Shown here piece by piece: positions 25,305 to 34,255 of a stretch of 64,000 nt of DNA (position 1 is its first letter; every line of letters begins with the position of its first letter). Below the pieces are notes generated by a model. The model did not search any database, had not been told where the DNA came from, and worked only from the letters and a program-made list of their open reading frames with translations. The position numbers and the translations under genes were made by a program. Location of the stretch: the NCBI RefSeq assembly GCF_005233515.1, contig NZ_QFZZ01000007.1:186001-250000 (forward strand). Direction: 5' to 3'. The DNA comes from Pseudomonas sp. CFBP13508 (GTDB lineage: Bacteria; Pseudomonadota; Gammaproteobacteria; Pseudomonadales; Pseudomonadaceae).

Positions 25305-26468
25305 ATGTCGATCCAGGTCGAAGACTATTTCGCGCGCGCTACATTCGACAAAATGAAGGCGTTCGCCGACAAACAGGAAACCCCGTTCGTGGTGATCGAC
25401 ACCGCGATGATCGCCCAGGCCTACGATGACCTGCGCGCCGGTTTCGAATTCGCCAAGGTCTACTACGCGGTCAAGGCCAACCCGGCCGTCGAGATCATCG
25501 ACCTGCTCAAAGACAAGGGCTCGAGCTTCGACATCGCCTCGATCTACGAGCTGGACAAGGTCATGGATCGCGGCGTCAGCCCGGACCGTATCAGCTACGG
25601 CAACACCATCAAGAAATCCAAGGACATCCGCTACTTCTATGAGAAGGGCGTGCGTCTGTTCTCCACCGACTCCGAAGCCGACCTGCGCAACATCGCCAAG
25701 GCTGCACCGGGTTCGAAAGTCTATGTGCGCATCCTCACTGAAGGTTCGACCACCGCTGACTGGCCACTGTCGCGCAAGTTCGGCTGCCAGACCGACATGG
25801 CCATGGACCTGCTGATCCTCGCCCGCGACCTCGGCCTGGTGCCGTACGGCATCTCGTTCCACGTCGGCTCGCAACAGCGCGATATCAGTGTCTGGGACGC
25901 GGCGATCGCCAAGGTCAAAGTGATCTTCGAACGCCTGAAAGAAGAAGACGGCATCCACCTCAAGCTGATCAACATGGGCGGCGGCTTCCCGGCCAACTAC
26001 ATCACCCGCACCAACAGCCTGGAAACCTACGCCGAAGAGATCATTCGCTTCCTCAAGGAAGACTTCGGTGATGACCTGCCGGAAATCATCCTCGAGCCGG
26101 GCCGTTCGCTGATCGCCAACGCCGGTATTCTGGTCAGCGAAGTGGTGCTGGTTGCGCGCAAATCGCGCACCGCTGTCGAGCGTTGGGTTTACACCGATGT
26201 GGGCAAGTTCTCCGGCCTGATCGAAACCATGGACGAAGCGATCAAGTTCCCGATCTGGACCGAGAAGAAAGGCGAGATGGAAGAAGTCGTGATCGCCGGC
26301 CCGACCTGCGACAGCGCCGACATCATGTATGAGAACTACAAATACGGGTTGCCGCTGAACCTGGCGATTGGTGATCGTCTGTACTGGCTGTCGACCGGTG
26401 CGTACACCACCAGTTACAGCGCGGTTGAGTTCAATGGGTTTCCGCCGTTGAAGTCGTTTTACGTTTAA
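25305..26468 (+). CDS. speC: Ornithine decarboxylase (alanine racemase-fold type)
   Basis: A 387-aa PLP-dependent fold-III decarboxylase converting ornithine to putrescine (lysine may be a minor substrate). The PLP lysine is in YYAVKANPAVEI, the glycine-rich phosphate-binding site includes INMGGGFP, EPGRSLIANAG follows, and the active-site Cys is in GPTCDSADIM. The length equals P. aeruginosa SpeC. ATG 25305 has TAGGAG upstream; an ATG seven codons earlier lacks one. The upstream leader contains a terminator, suggesting attenuation. Confidence 0.93.
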   Translation: MSIQVEDYFARATFDKMKAFADKQETPFVVIDTAMIAQAYDDLRAGFEFAKVYYAVKANPAVEIIDLLKDKGSSFDIASIYELDKVMDRGVSPDRISYGNTIKKSKDIRYFYEKGVRLFSTDSEADLRNIAKAAPGSKVYVRILTEGSTTADWPLSRKFGCQTDMAMDLLILARDLGLVPYGISFHVGSQQRDISVWDAAIAKVKVIFERLKEEDGIHLKLINMGGGFPANYITRTNSLETYAEEIIRFLKEDFGDDLPEIILEPGRSLIANAGILVSEVVLVARKSRTAVERWVYTDVGKFSGLIETMDEAIKFPIWTEKKGEMEEVVIAGPTCDSADIMYENYKYGLPLNLAIGDRLYWLSTGAYTTSYSAVEFNGFPPLKSFYV

Positions 26469-26486
26469 GCGCTGAATCGGTAATGC

Positions 26487-26519
26487 AAAAAGCCCATGAT
26501 GTGTCATGGGCTTTTTTGT
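26487..26519 (+). terminator. Intrinsic terminator of speC
   Basis: AAAAAGCCCATGA / TCATGGGCTTTTTT with a 4-nt loop, symmetrical enough to work in both directions; 18 bases after the speC stop. Confidence 0.9.
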
Positions 26520-26556
26520 GTCTGGCTTTGAGATTGGTGGTGTGCTTTCGATCTAT

Positions 26557-26716
26557 CCCCCTCACCCCAGCCCTCTCCCCCAAGGGGGCGAGGGGGAAAG
26601 GGAGCAGATCGGGGGCTCTTCAAAACCTGAGGTCGACTGGATATCTCAGGTCGGTGTACCTGGAACATCCAACTCGGTCAGTCCCCTCTCCCTCTGGGAG
26701 AGGGTTAGGGTGAGGG
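26557..26716. repeat. Palindromic element, copy 3 (inverted relative to the others)
   Basis: About 160 bp; read on the minus strand it shows the same order (CCCTCACCCTAACCCTCTCC, interior ACACCGACCTGAGATATCCA, TTTTGAA, closing palindrome). It abuts the stop codon (TAG, 26719-26717) of the Sel1-repeat gene with no spacer. Confidence 0.85.
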
Positions 26717-27457
26717 CTATTGGCACCGAAGCGCATACCGCCCAGCCAACGCCTGAATCTTCGGATCTACAGCACTCGCCAGCGCCTGACTCGCCACCCG
26801 CAGAAAATTCAGATTGCCGCCGGCCAAGGCTTTCTCAAGCCATATGACTGCGTCATCGATCCGGCCTTCATCGGCCAACACCGCCGCATAACTGAACTGC
26901 CCACGAAAATCCCCAGCTTCAGCCGAACGCCGATACCACTCGCGCGCCGCCAGCGGATCCGCTGGACACACCTGCCCTTCCTCCAGATAGCGCCCCAGCA
27001 GGTTCATCGATTTCGCATGGCCCAACTCAGCCGCGCTCCGATACAACGCCAGCGCTTGCTGATGATCAACCGTCACCCCGCGCCCGGTCGCCAGCAAGTT
27101 GGCCAGGTTGTACATCGCCCAATCAAGACCCGCCTCGGCGGCGGCTCGATAATGCTGCGCCGCCACCGAGGCATCCGCCGCACATCCCCAACCATGCTCA
27201 TGACAACGCCCGAGCATGTTGCGCGCCATCAGATGCCCGCGACCGGCGGCAATAGCGAACCAGCGCAGCGCCAATGGCTGATCCTGGGCGATGCCTTGGC
27301 CATCCAGCAGGATCTGCCCAAGCAACGCCTGCGCTTCAACCTCGCCCTCGCCCGCCGCGAGCAAAATCGCCTGCGCAGCGCGGGCGGGACTTTCGGCGAG
27401 CATGGCGCGCAGCTGTCCACCGTCGAGGACTTCCTCGCGGCGCAACTGGAAACTCAT
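26717..27457 (-). CDS. Sel1-repeat protein in the piuC operon
   Basis: A 246-aa protein made of Sel1/TPR-like repeats of about 36 residues (AAGEGEVEAQALLGQILLDG, LDWAMYNLANLLATGRGVTV, LGHAKSMNLLGRYLEEGQVC, GDFRGQFSYAAVLADEGRID). No signal peptide. Its ATG (27457) overlaps the piuC stop by 4 bp, so it is translationally coupled to piuC; the same pairing occurs in P. aeruginosa (PA4515-PA4516). Probably an adaptor protein; function unknown. Confidence 0.88.
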   Translation of the reverse strand: MSFQLRREEVLDGGQLRAMLAESPARAAQAILLAAGEGEVEAQALLGQILLDGQGIAQDQPLALRWFAIAAGRGHLMARNMLGRCHEHGWGCAADASVAAQHYRAAAEAGLDWAMYNLANLLATGRGVTVDHQQALALYRSAAELGHAKSMNLLGRYLEEGQVCPADPLAAREWYRRSAEAGDFRGQFSYAAVLADEGRIDDAVIWLEKALAGGNLNFLRVASQALASAVDPKIQALAGRYALRCQ

Positions 27458-28134
27458 ACCTCGACCCAACGCCGCAGCAAGTTGTGATAAGTGCCGGTGA
27501 GGCGGATCAGCGAAGGGTGATCGGGCACGTCCTGGGTCAACTGCTGAATCGCGCCGTCCATCTCGAACAGCAAGGCGCGCTGGCTGTCTTCGCGCACCAG
27601 GCTCTGCGTCCAGAAGAATGAGGCGTAACGCGCGCCGCGAGTGACGGCATTGACCTTGTGCAAACTGGTGCCCGGATACAACACCATGTCGCCGGCTGGC
27701 AGCTTCACTCGCTGGGTGCCGTAGGTGTCCTGAATCTCCAGTTCGCCGCCGTCGTAATCTTCCGGCTCGCTGAAAAACAGCGTCGCCGACAAATCGGTGC
27801 GCACTCGCTCGATGCTGCCCTTGGGCTGGCGCACGGCATTGTCGATATGGAAATCGAAACTGCCGCCAGCCGTGTAGCAGTTCACTAGCGGTGGGAAGAC
27901 TTTGTGTGGCAGTGCGGCAGACATGAACAGCGGATTTTTCCACAACCGCTCAAGCATCGCCGCGCCGATTTCCTTCGCCAGCGGGTGGCCTTCGGGCAGT
28001 TGCAGATTGTGCTTGGCCTTGGCCGACTGGAAGCCGGCGGTGATCTTGCCGTCGGCCCAATCCGCTTGCTCCAGGGCCTGGCGGATGCGCTGCACTTCGT
28101 CTTTTGCGAACAGCCCGGGAATGTGCAGCAGCAT
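27454..28134 (-). CDS. piuC: Fe(II)/2-oxoglutarate-dependent dioxygenase PiuC (PKHD-type hydroxylase)
   Basis: A 226-aa hydroxylase of the YbiX/PiuC family. Iron ligands are visible as His and Asp in FDFHIDNAVR and His in PGTSLHKVNAVTRG; the Arg of VTRGARYASFFW would bind 2-oxoglutarate. The ATG at 28134 (MLLHIPGLFAKDEVQ) gives the normal family length. Divergent from piuA across a region with Fur-box-like sequence, hence probably iron-repressed. Confidence 0.95.
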   Translation of the reverse strand: MLLHIPGLFAKDEVQRIRQALEQADWADGKITAGFQSAKAKHNLQLPEGHPLAKEIGAAMLERLWKNPLFMSAALPHKVFPPLVNCYTAGGSFDFHIDNAVRQPKGSIERVRTDLSATLFFSEPEDYDGGELEIQDTYGTQRVKLPAGDMVLYPGTSLHKVNAVTRGARYASFFWTQSLVREDSQRALLFEMDGAIQQLTQDVPDHPSLIRLTGTYHNLLRRWVEV

Positions 28135-28167
28135 GGCGATGTCACCTGATGGCAAGAAGGCGGCAAT

Positions 28168-28186
28168 GGTATTGATTCTTATTGAC
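28168..28186. promoter_or_regulatory. Fur-box-like sequence before piuC
   Basis: GGTATTGATTCTTATTGAC matches the 19-bp Fur consensus at 12 positions by eye and lies 34 bp upstream of piuC. Confidence 0.5.
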
Positions 28187-28278
28187 TGTGTAAAACCCCC
28201 AAGACGGATGAACAAGCAGAAACCGTAAGGGCAAATTGTAAAGAATGTAAATTCAATGCGAATAACAATGTTTCGCAA

Positions 28279-28307
28279 TTGATACGAATACCTGTTTACC
28301 CTATATT
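28279..28307 (+). promoter_or_regulatory. piuA: Sigma70-type promoter of piuA
   Basis: TTGATA (28279-28284), 17-bp spacer, TATATT (28302-28307), 35 bp before the piuA start. The -35 overlaps AATTGATACGAATA, part of a second weak Fur-like region (28256-28290). Confidence 0.55.
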
Positions 28308-28341
28308 CCGCCGCCTCAAATCCTTGGGGAGGGGAATAAAA

Positions 28342-30657
28342 ATGGCACGTCAACACGCACAATTACCGGTCAGTTCACCACGTCTGCTCGCCTCGGCAAT
28401 CGGTGTCGCAATCACCGCCGGCTCCGCTGGGCAGATGGTCTTCGCGGCGGAAAAAACCGACAGCAAAGCGTCCGGCAACGCCATCGCCCTGGACGCCACC
28501 GCCATCACCGGCGAAGCCCAGGACTCGACGTCCTACCAGGTCGAAAAAGCCTCCTCGCCCAAGTACACCGCGCCGCTGGTCGACACGCCGCGCTCGGTCA
28601 CCGTCATCCCGCAACAAGTGCTCAAGGACACCGGCGCGCTGAACATGCAGGACGCGCTGCGCACCGTGCCGGGCATCACCTTCGGCGCCGGTGAAGGGGG
28701 CAACCCGCAGGGCGATCGTCCGTTCATTCGCGGCTTCGACGCCCAGGGCGACACCTATCTGGACGGCGTGCGCGACACCGGTTCGCAGAGCCGCGAGATC
28801 TTCGCTGTGGAAAACATCGAAGTCAGCAAAGGCCCGAACTCGGCGATTGGCGGTCGCGGCGCAGCCGGCGGCAGCATTAATCTGGTGAGCAAGAAAGCCC
28901 ATCTGGGCAACTCGTTCGATGGCGGCTTCACCTACGGCTCCGACCAGACCCAGCGCTACACCCTCGACGGCAACTACGTGTTCAGCGACAGCGCTGCCGG
29001 CCGTCTCAACCTGATGAGCCACGAGAGCAACGTCGCCGGTCGCGACAAGGTCGATTACGACCGCTGGGGCATCGCGCCGTCGCTGGCCTTCGGCCTGGGC
29101 ACCGACACCCGTGTCAACCTCGACTACTATCATCTGGAAAGCAACGACACCCCGGACTCGGGCATCCCTTACACCATTCCCACCGGTGGTTCGGCCGCAC
29201 GCACCAAGTCCAACCCGGACAAGCCATACGCCGGTGGCGATCACGACAACTTCTACGGTCTGGATCGTGACTTCCGCAAGGGCCGCACCGACACCGCGAC
29301 CTTCGCCATCGAGCACGACCTGAACGATGCGCTGACCATCAAGAACACCCTGCGCCACGGCAGCAGCATGCAGGATTACATCCTCACCCAGCCGGACGAC
29401 AGCAAGGGCAACGTCAACAACGGCAGCGTCTGGCGTCGCGCCAACACGCGGGTGAGCAATACCGAAACCACCACCAACCAGACCGACCTGTTCGGCACCT
29501 TCTACGTGGCCGGTTTCAAGAACAGCTTCTCCACCGGTGTCGAATACACCCGCGAGCAGAGCGAGAAATCCTCGTACAACGTCAACACCGACACCACGCC
29601 GCGCACCAGCGCTGTCACCACCAACTGCAACCCGGGCCTGATCGGCGCTGCCAGCGGTTACAACTGCACCTCGCTGTCTAACCCGAATCCGAACGATCCG
29701 TGGAACGGCGCGATCTCGCGCAACTACGCCGGCACCGACACCCAGGCCGACACCTACGCGCTGTACGTGTTCGACACGCTGGAGTTGACCGAGCAATGGC
29801 TGGTGAACATGGGCCTGCGCTACGACCACTTCGACACCGACTACAAAACCTACAACGCCGCAGGCACCACCACCTCCAAGGGTGATGACACCAGCGAATT
29901 CGTCACCGGCCAGTTCGGCGTGGTCTACAAACCGGCGGAAAACGGCAGCATCTACGCCTCTTATGCAACTTCGGCGACACCGCCGGGCAACACCTTGGGC
30001 GAAGGTCAGGAAGGAAATCCGCTGGGCGGCACCCCGGATCGCAGCGGCAACCTGCTGAGCAGCGACATGGAGCCGGAAACCACCAAGAACTACGAAATCG
30101 GCACAAAGTGGGACCTGCTCAACGATCGCCTGTCGCTGACCGCCGACATCTTCCGCACCGAGAAGGAAAACGCTCGCGTGCAGGTCGACACCAGCTCCTA
30201 CGAGAACGCCGGCAAGACCCGCGTACAAGGCTTCGAACTGTCGGCCAGCGGCAAGATCACCGACAAGTGGCAGGTGTTCGCCGGTTACGCCTTCATGGAC
30301 AGCGAACAGGTTGACGGTGGCCCGCTGGGTCGTGCCAACGACGGCAACGATCTGCCGAACACACCGAAAAACAGCGCCAGCCTGTGGACCACGTATCAGG
30401 TCACGCCGAAGCTGACGATCGGTGGTGGCGCGTTCTACGTCGACGACGTCTACGGCAGTGTGGCGAACACGACAATGGTCGATTCGTACGTGCGTTACGA
30501 CGCGATGGCGGCCTACAAGCTGACCAAGAACGTCGACCTGCAACTCAACGTGCAGAACCTGACCGACGAAACCTATTACGACAAAGCCTTCTCGACCCAC
30601 TTCGCCAACCAGGCGGCGGGCCGCACGGCGCTGTTGAGCACCAATTTCCACTTCTGA
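28342..30657 (+). CDS. piuA: TonB-dependent siderophore receptor PiuA
   Basis: A 771-aa outer-membrane catecholate-siderophore receptor (Fiu/PiuA class), also known as an entry route for siderophore-antibiotic conjugates. Signal peptide about 1-36. The plug domain (about 75-190) includes DTPRSVTVIPQQVLKDTGAL, DALRTVPGITFGAGEGGNPQ and VSKGPNSAIGGRGAAGGSIN; the barrel ends with NFHF, a terminal Phe typical of outer-membrane proteins. ATG 28342 follows GGGGAGGGG. Divergent from piuC and followed by piuB. Confidence 0.95.
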   Translation: MARQHAQLPVSSPRLLASAIGVAITAGSAGQMVFAAEKTDSKASGNAIALDATAITGEAQDSTSYQVEKASSPKYTAPLVDTPRSVTVIPQQVLKDTGALNMQDALRTVPGITFGAGEGGNPQGDRPFIRGFDAQGDTYLDGVRDTGSQSREIFAVENIEVSKGPNSAIGGRGAAGGSINLVSKKAHLGNSFDGGFTYGSDQTQRYTLDGNYVFSDSAAGRLNLMSHESNVAGRDKVDYDRWGIAPSLAFGLGTDTRVNLDYYHLESNDTPDSGIPYTIPTGGSAARTKSNPDKPYAGGDHDNFYGLDRDFRKGRTDTATFAIEHDLNDALTIKNTLRHGSSMQDYILTQPDDSKGNVNNGSVWRRANTRVSNTETTTNQTDLFGTFYVAGFKNSFSTGVEYTREQSEKSSYNVNTDTTPRTSAVTTNCNPGLIGAASGYNCTSLSNPNPNDPWNGAISRNYAGTDTQADTYALYVFDTLELTEQWLVNMGLRYDHFDTDYKTYNAAGTTTSKGDDTSEFVTGQFGVVYKPAENGSIYASYATSATPPGNTLGEGQEGNPLGGTPDRSGNLLSSDMEPETTKNYEIGTKWDLLNDRLSLTADIFRTEKENARVQVDTSSYENAGKTRVQGFELSASGKITDKWQVFAGYAFMDSEQVDGGPLGRANDGNDLPNTPKNSASLWTTYQVTPKLTIGGGAFYVDDVYGSVANTTMVDSYVRYDAMAAYKLTKNVDLQLNVQNLTDETYYDKAFSTHFANQAAGRTALLSTNFHF

Positions 30658-30670
30658 CCGATGTGAAAAC

Positions 30671-30762
30671 CTGTGGGAGCGAGCCTGCTCGCGAAGGCAA
30701 TCTTTCAGCAACATCGATGCTGAATGACACACCGCTTTCGCGAGCAGGCTCGCTCCCACAGG
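30671..30762. repeat. REP pair (REPIN-like)
   Basis: Inverted GTGGGAGCGAGCCTGCTCG cores in the piuA-piuB gap. Confidence 0.9.
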
Positions 30763-30892
30763 GAATGTGCCGCGAGGCTCGGCCCCGTTCATTCAGTTGA
30801 ACGGGGCTTTTGTGTGTAACGCAAAACGCTTCTTGATAACCCACGGCATAATGCGCGCCGTGATGACAATTTCCGAACGGACGGCGAGTGAC

Positions 30893-33421
30893 GTGTTGAA
30901 GAAAACCCTGTTCCAGTTGCACTGGTTTTTTGGCATCACCGCAGGGCTGGTGCTGGCTCTGATGGGCATCACCGGCGCGGCCTATTCGTTTCAGGACGAG
31001 ATCCTGCGCGCGCTGAATCCGTCCGTTCTGCAGGTGGAAAAACAGGTCGCCGGCGTGCTGCCGCCAGTGGAACTGGTGGAGCGCATTGAAGCCGCGTCCG
31101 GCAAGAAAGTCGCGATGCTCTGGGTCGAGACCGACAGCGGTCACGCCGCACGGGTATTCTTCACTCCGCCCAAGGGCGAACGGCGTGGCGAAATGCGCTA
31201 CTTCGACCCGTACACCGCCGAGTTCAAGGGCGACGCCACCGGCCAGGACTTCTTTGGCCTGATGCTGCAACTGCACCGCTTCCTCGCCATGGGCGACACC
31301 GGGCGCAACATCACCGGCGCCTGCACGCTGATGCTGTTGTTCTTCTGTCTCTCCGGCCTCTATCTGCGCTGGCCGCGTCAGTGGAACAGCTGGCGCGTGT
31401 GGCTGACCCTGGACTGGAAAAAGAAGGGCCGCGCGTTCAATTGGGATCTGCATTCGGTGGCCGGCACCTGGTGTTTGCTGGTCTATCTGCTGCTGGCGTT
31501 GACCGGGTTGTCGTGGTCGTACGAGTGGTACAACAAAGGTCTGACCCGATTGCTTTCCGACGCGCCGCAGAACGAACGCGTGCGCGGTGGTCGCGGCCCG
31601 GCGCCGGAAGGCCCGGCACCGACCGCCGACTACGCGGCGATGTGGAGCAGCATCTACAGCGCTGCCGGCCCGGGTCTGGCCGCGTACAACATTCGCATGC
31701 CGGCGGTGGCCGGCCAGCCGGCGACGGTGTTCTACCTGCTCGACAGCTCACCCCATGACCGCGCGCTGAACCAGATCACCCTCGACCCGGCGACCGGCGT
31801 GGTCAAACGCGTCGACCGCTATGCCGACAAAAGCTTCAAGGCCCAACTGCTGACGAGCATTTATGCGCTGCACGTGGGCAGCTATTTTGGCCTCGTCGGG
31901 CGCATCATCGTGACGATTGCGGCGGTGTGCATGCCGCTGTTTTTCATCACTGGCTGGCTGCTGTATCTGGACCGTCGACGCAAGAAAAAGCAGATCAAGG
32001 ATGCCCGCCAAGGTCTCGCACAACCGTCCGCCGATGCTTCGGCGTGGCTGATCGGTTTCGCCAGCCAGAGCGGATTCGCCGAGCAACTGGCGTGGCAGAC
32101 CGCCGGACACTTGCAGGCCGCCGGATTGCCGGTCAACGTGCAGCCGCTGGCCAATCTGAGCGAACAGGATCTGCGTGAGTCGAACAACGCATTGTTCGTG
32201 GTCAGCACCTTCGGCGACGGCGAAGCGCCGGACAGCGCCCGTGGTTTCGAGCGCAAAGTGCTGGCCAAGGCCTCGGCACTCGACAGCCTCAACTACGCCG
32301 TGCTCGGTCTCGGCGATCGGCAGTATGCGCACTTCTGCGGCTTCGCCAAGCGCTTGCATCAATGGCTCGGCGAACACGGCGGCAAAACCTTGTTCGCCCC
32401 GGTGGAAGTCGACAGCGGCGATCCCTACGCGCTGCGTCACTGGCAAACCCAACTCGGCCAGCTCACCGGACAGGCGCCGAGCGAAACCTGGCAAGCACCG
32501 AGCTACGACAACTGGACGCTGGTCCGTCGCGAACTAATGAACCCCGACAGCAGCGGCGCGCCGGTCTACCTGCTCGGCCTCAAAGCCCCGGACACCCGCA
32601 GCTGGCTGGCCGGTGACCTGGTCGAAGTGCTGCCGCGCAATTGCCCGTGGGCCATCGACCACTTCCTCGACGGCCTCGGCATTCGGGGCGAGACCCCGGT
32701 GAAGATCAACGGCATCGACGAGCCACTGGAAGTGGCCCTCGCCTCACGGCAATTGCCCGAACACCGCGCACATCTGGTCGGTTTGCATGCGCAGTCGCTG
32801 GTCGACGCGATGGTGCCGCTGGCCATGCGCGAATACTCGATCGCCTCGATTGCCGCTGACGGCGTGCTGGAGTTGATCGTGCGTCAGGAACAGCACAACG
32901 ACGGCAGCCTCGGCATCGGCTCAGGCTGGCTCACCGAGCATGCGCCAGTGGGCGGCAGCATCAGTCTGCGCGTGCGGCGCAACAGTGGTTTCCACCTGCC
33001 GAACGAACCCGTGCCGATGATCCTGCTGGGCAACGGCACCGGCCTGGCCGGCCTGCGCAGCCTGCTCAAGGCACGCATTGCCGATGGCCAGCAACGGCAG
33101 TGGCTGCTGTTCGGCGAGCGCAACCGTGAGCACGATTTCCTCTGCCGCGCCGAGCTCGAAGAGTGGCTGGTCAATGGTGATCTGGCGCGGCTGGATCTGG
33201 CGTTTTCCCGCGATCAGGCTGAGAAGGTTTATGTGCAGGATCGCTTGCGTGAGTCGGCGGATGAATTGAAGAAGTGGTTGGCAGAGGGGGCCGTCATTTA
33301 TATCTGCGGCAGCCTTCAAGGGATGGCCTCAGGCGTCGACCAGGCGCTCAGCGATATCCTCGGCAGCGCCGAAGTTGAACGCCTGATCGAACAGGGCCGC
33401 TATCGCCGGGACGTTTACTAA
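30893..33421 (+). CDS. piuB: PiuB: PepSY-membrane / sulfite-reductase-like flavoprotein
   Basis: An 842-aa fusion. The N-terminal PepSY/TM module (about 1-370) has helices at LFQLHWFFGITAGLVLALMG, ACTLMLLFFCLSGLYLRWP, WCLLVYLLLALTGLSWSYEW and IIVTIAAVCMPLFFITGWLL. Then comes a flavodoxin domain (about 385-530; GFASQSGFAEQ, VVSTFGDGEAPDSARG) and a FAD/NADPH reductase domain (about 545-842; MREYSIASI, LLGNGTGLAGLRSLL, VQDRLRESADELKKWL). Likely a membrane iron-siderophore reductase. The GTG at 30893 starts the conserved sequence; in-frame ATGs at 30863 and 30851 are alternatives. Confidence 0.92.
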   Translation: MLKKTLFQLHWFFGITAGLVLALMGITGAAYSFQDEILRALNPSVLQVEKQVAGVLPPVELVERIEAASGKKVAMLWVETDSGHAARVFFTPPKGERRGEMRYFDPYTAEFKGDATGQDFFGLMLQLHRFLAMGDTGRNITGACTLMLLFFCLSGLYLRWPRQWNSWRVWLTLDWKKKGRAFNWDLHSVAGTWCLLVYLLLALTGLSWSYEWYNKGLTRLLSDAPQNERVRGGRGPAPEGPAPTADYAAMWSSIYSAAGPGLAAYNIRMPAVAGQPATVFYLLDSSPHDRALNQITLDPATGVVKRVDRYADKSFKAQLLTSIYALHVGSYFGLVGRIIVTIAAVCMPLFFITGWLLYLDRRRKKKQIKDARQGLAQPSADASAWLIGFASQSGFAEQLAWQTAGHLQAAGLPVNVQPLANLSEQDLRESNNALFVVSTFGDGEAPDSARGFERKVLAKASALDSLNYAVLGLGDRQYAHFCGFAKRLHQWLGEHGGKTLFAPVEVDSGDPYALRHWQTQLGQLTGQAPSETWQAPSYDNWTLVRRELMNPDSSGAPVYLLGLKAPDTRSWLAGDLVEVLPRNCPWAIDHFLDGLGIRGETPVKINGIDEPLEVALASRQLPEHRAHLVGLHAQSLVDAMVPLAMREYSIASIAADGVLELIVRQEQHNDGSLGIGSGWLTEHAPVGGSISLRVRRNSGFHLPNEPVPMILLGNGTGLAGLRSLLKARIADGQQRQWLLFGERNREHDFLCRAELEEWLVNGDLARLDLAFSRDQAEKVYVQDRLRESADELKKWLAEGAVIYICGSLQGMASGVDQALSDILGSAEVERLIEQGRYRRDVY

Positions 33422-33434
33422 CGCCTGCGAAAAG

Positions 33435-33585
33435 CCCCTCACCCTAACCCTCTCCCAATGGGAGAGGGGACCGATTGGGGGATGCTGGAGATCGACGCCG
33501 ACCTGAGCGTTCTTCACTGAATCCATAGCCATAATCACCTCGGTCGGCTCCCTCTCCTCCTGGGAGAGAGCTGGGCGGGCCGCGT
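33435..33585. repeat. Palindromic element, copy 4
   Basis: Begins 14 bp after the piuB stop. Standard left arm and interior (GACGCCGACCTGAGCGTTCT, ATCACCTCGGTC); the right arm is degenerate. It ends about 60 bp before the DUF559 gene. Confidence 0.8.
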
Positions 33586-33646
33586 TCCGATGAGGGAAAT
33601 GGGCTACTGTTAAATCTCCAGTCAACTTCACAAGGACCGTGAAGCC

Positions 33647-34015
33647 ATGCCAAGCCGCCCTACCCTCGCCCAATTCGCCCGCAACTTACGCACCAACCAG
33701 ACAGATTGCGAACACCTGCTCTGGCAGCGCCTGCGTTCCCGGCAAATCGCCAATCTGAAATTTCGCCGACAGTTTCCATATCCGCCGTTTGTGCTGGATT
33801 TGTATTGTGTAGAGTTGAGGTTGGCGATTGAGCTGGATGGTGGCCAGCATTATGAGACGGCCGGGGTGCTTCACGATCGGCGCCGGTCGAACTTCCTGTC
33901 TCAACAAGGCATTGACGTCGTGCGATTCAGCAATCTTGAGGTGCTTCAGCAGATGGATGATGTGTTGGAGCAGATCATCAGAATTGCGGCAGAGCGGAAA
34001 ATGCCCTCACCCTAG
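33647..34015 (+). CDS. DUF559 endonuclease-domain protein
   Basis: A 122-aa protein with the DUF559 (Vsr-related, PD-(D/E)XK-like) fold. Motifs: ARNLRTNQTDCEHLLWQRLR, IANLKFRRQFPYPPFVLDLY with the putative catalytic Asp, LAIELDGGQHYE with the Glu-Asp and His, and GIDVVRFSNLEVL. All expected catalytic residues are present, so it may be an active nuclease. It sits between two palindromic elements, and its last codons (MPSP-stop) are encoded by the first bases of copy 5. Cellular role unknown. Confidence 0.88.
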   Translation: MPSRPTLAQFARNLRTNQTDCEHLLWQRLRSRQIANLKFRRQFPYPPFVLDLYCVELRLAIELDGGQHYETAGVLHDRRRSNFLSQQGIDVVRFSNLEVLQQMDDVLEQIIRIAAERKMPSP

Positions 34016-34239
34016 CCCTCTCCCAGAGGGAGAGGGGACCGACCGCGAATCATTCACGCTATGTGCCGACCTGAACGTCATTCGCCGAATCCAAATCCGA
34101 CACGACCGCGTGCTCGACCCTGAACTCAGACGACGAAAGTTCCTTTATCCTCAATCACCTCGGTCTTCCAGGTCGATGCATGACGCAAGACACTTCGGTC
34201 GGCTCCCTCTCCCTCCGGGAGAGGGCTGGGGTGAGGGGC
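34004..34239. repeat. Palindromic element, copy 5 (long form)
   Basis: About 236 bp, with about 80 extra interior bases relative to the others but the shared GCCGACCTGAACGT, GAATCCA and ATCACCTCGGTC motifs. Its left arm supplies the DUF559 stop codon; its right end lies 16 bp before the phosphatase stop codon. Confidence 0.82.
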
Positions 34240-34255
34240 TTTTGATCCAGCGTGA

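Noticed and set aside
26483..26847. Frames reading LTPALSPKG / PSPSGRGLG through the palindromic elements
   Set aside because: These are the translated terminal repeats; they arise wherever the element occurs.
28375..30792. 805-codon minus-strand frame across piuA
   Set aside because: Shadow of piuA; low-complexity Val/Gly/Arg-rich translation.
33435..34239. Possible insertion sequence around the DUF559 gene
   Set aside because: No transposase, no clear target-site duplication and no simple terminal inverted repeats of an IS; kept only as a repeat-associated nuclease hypothesis.
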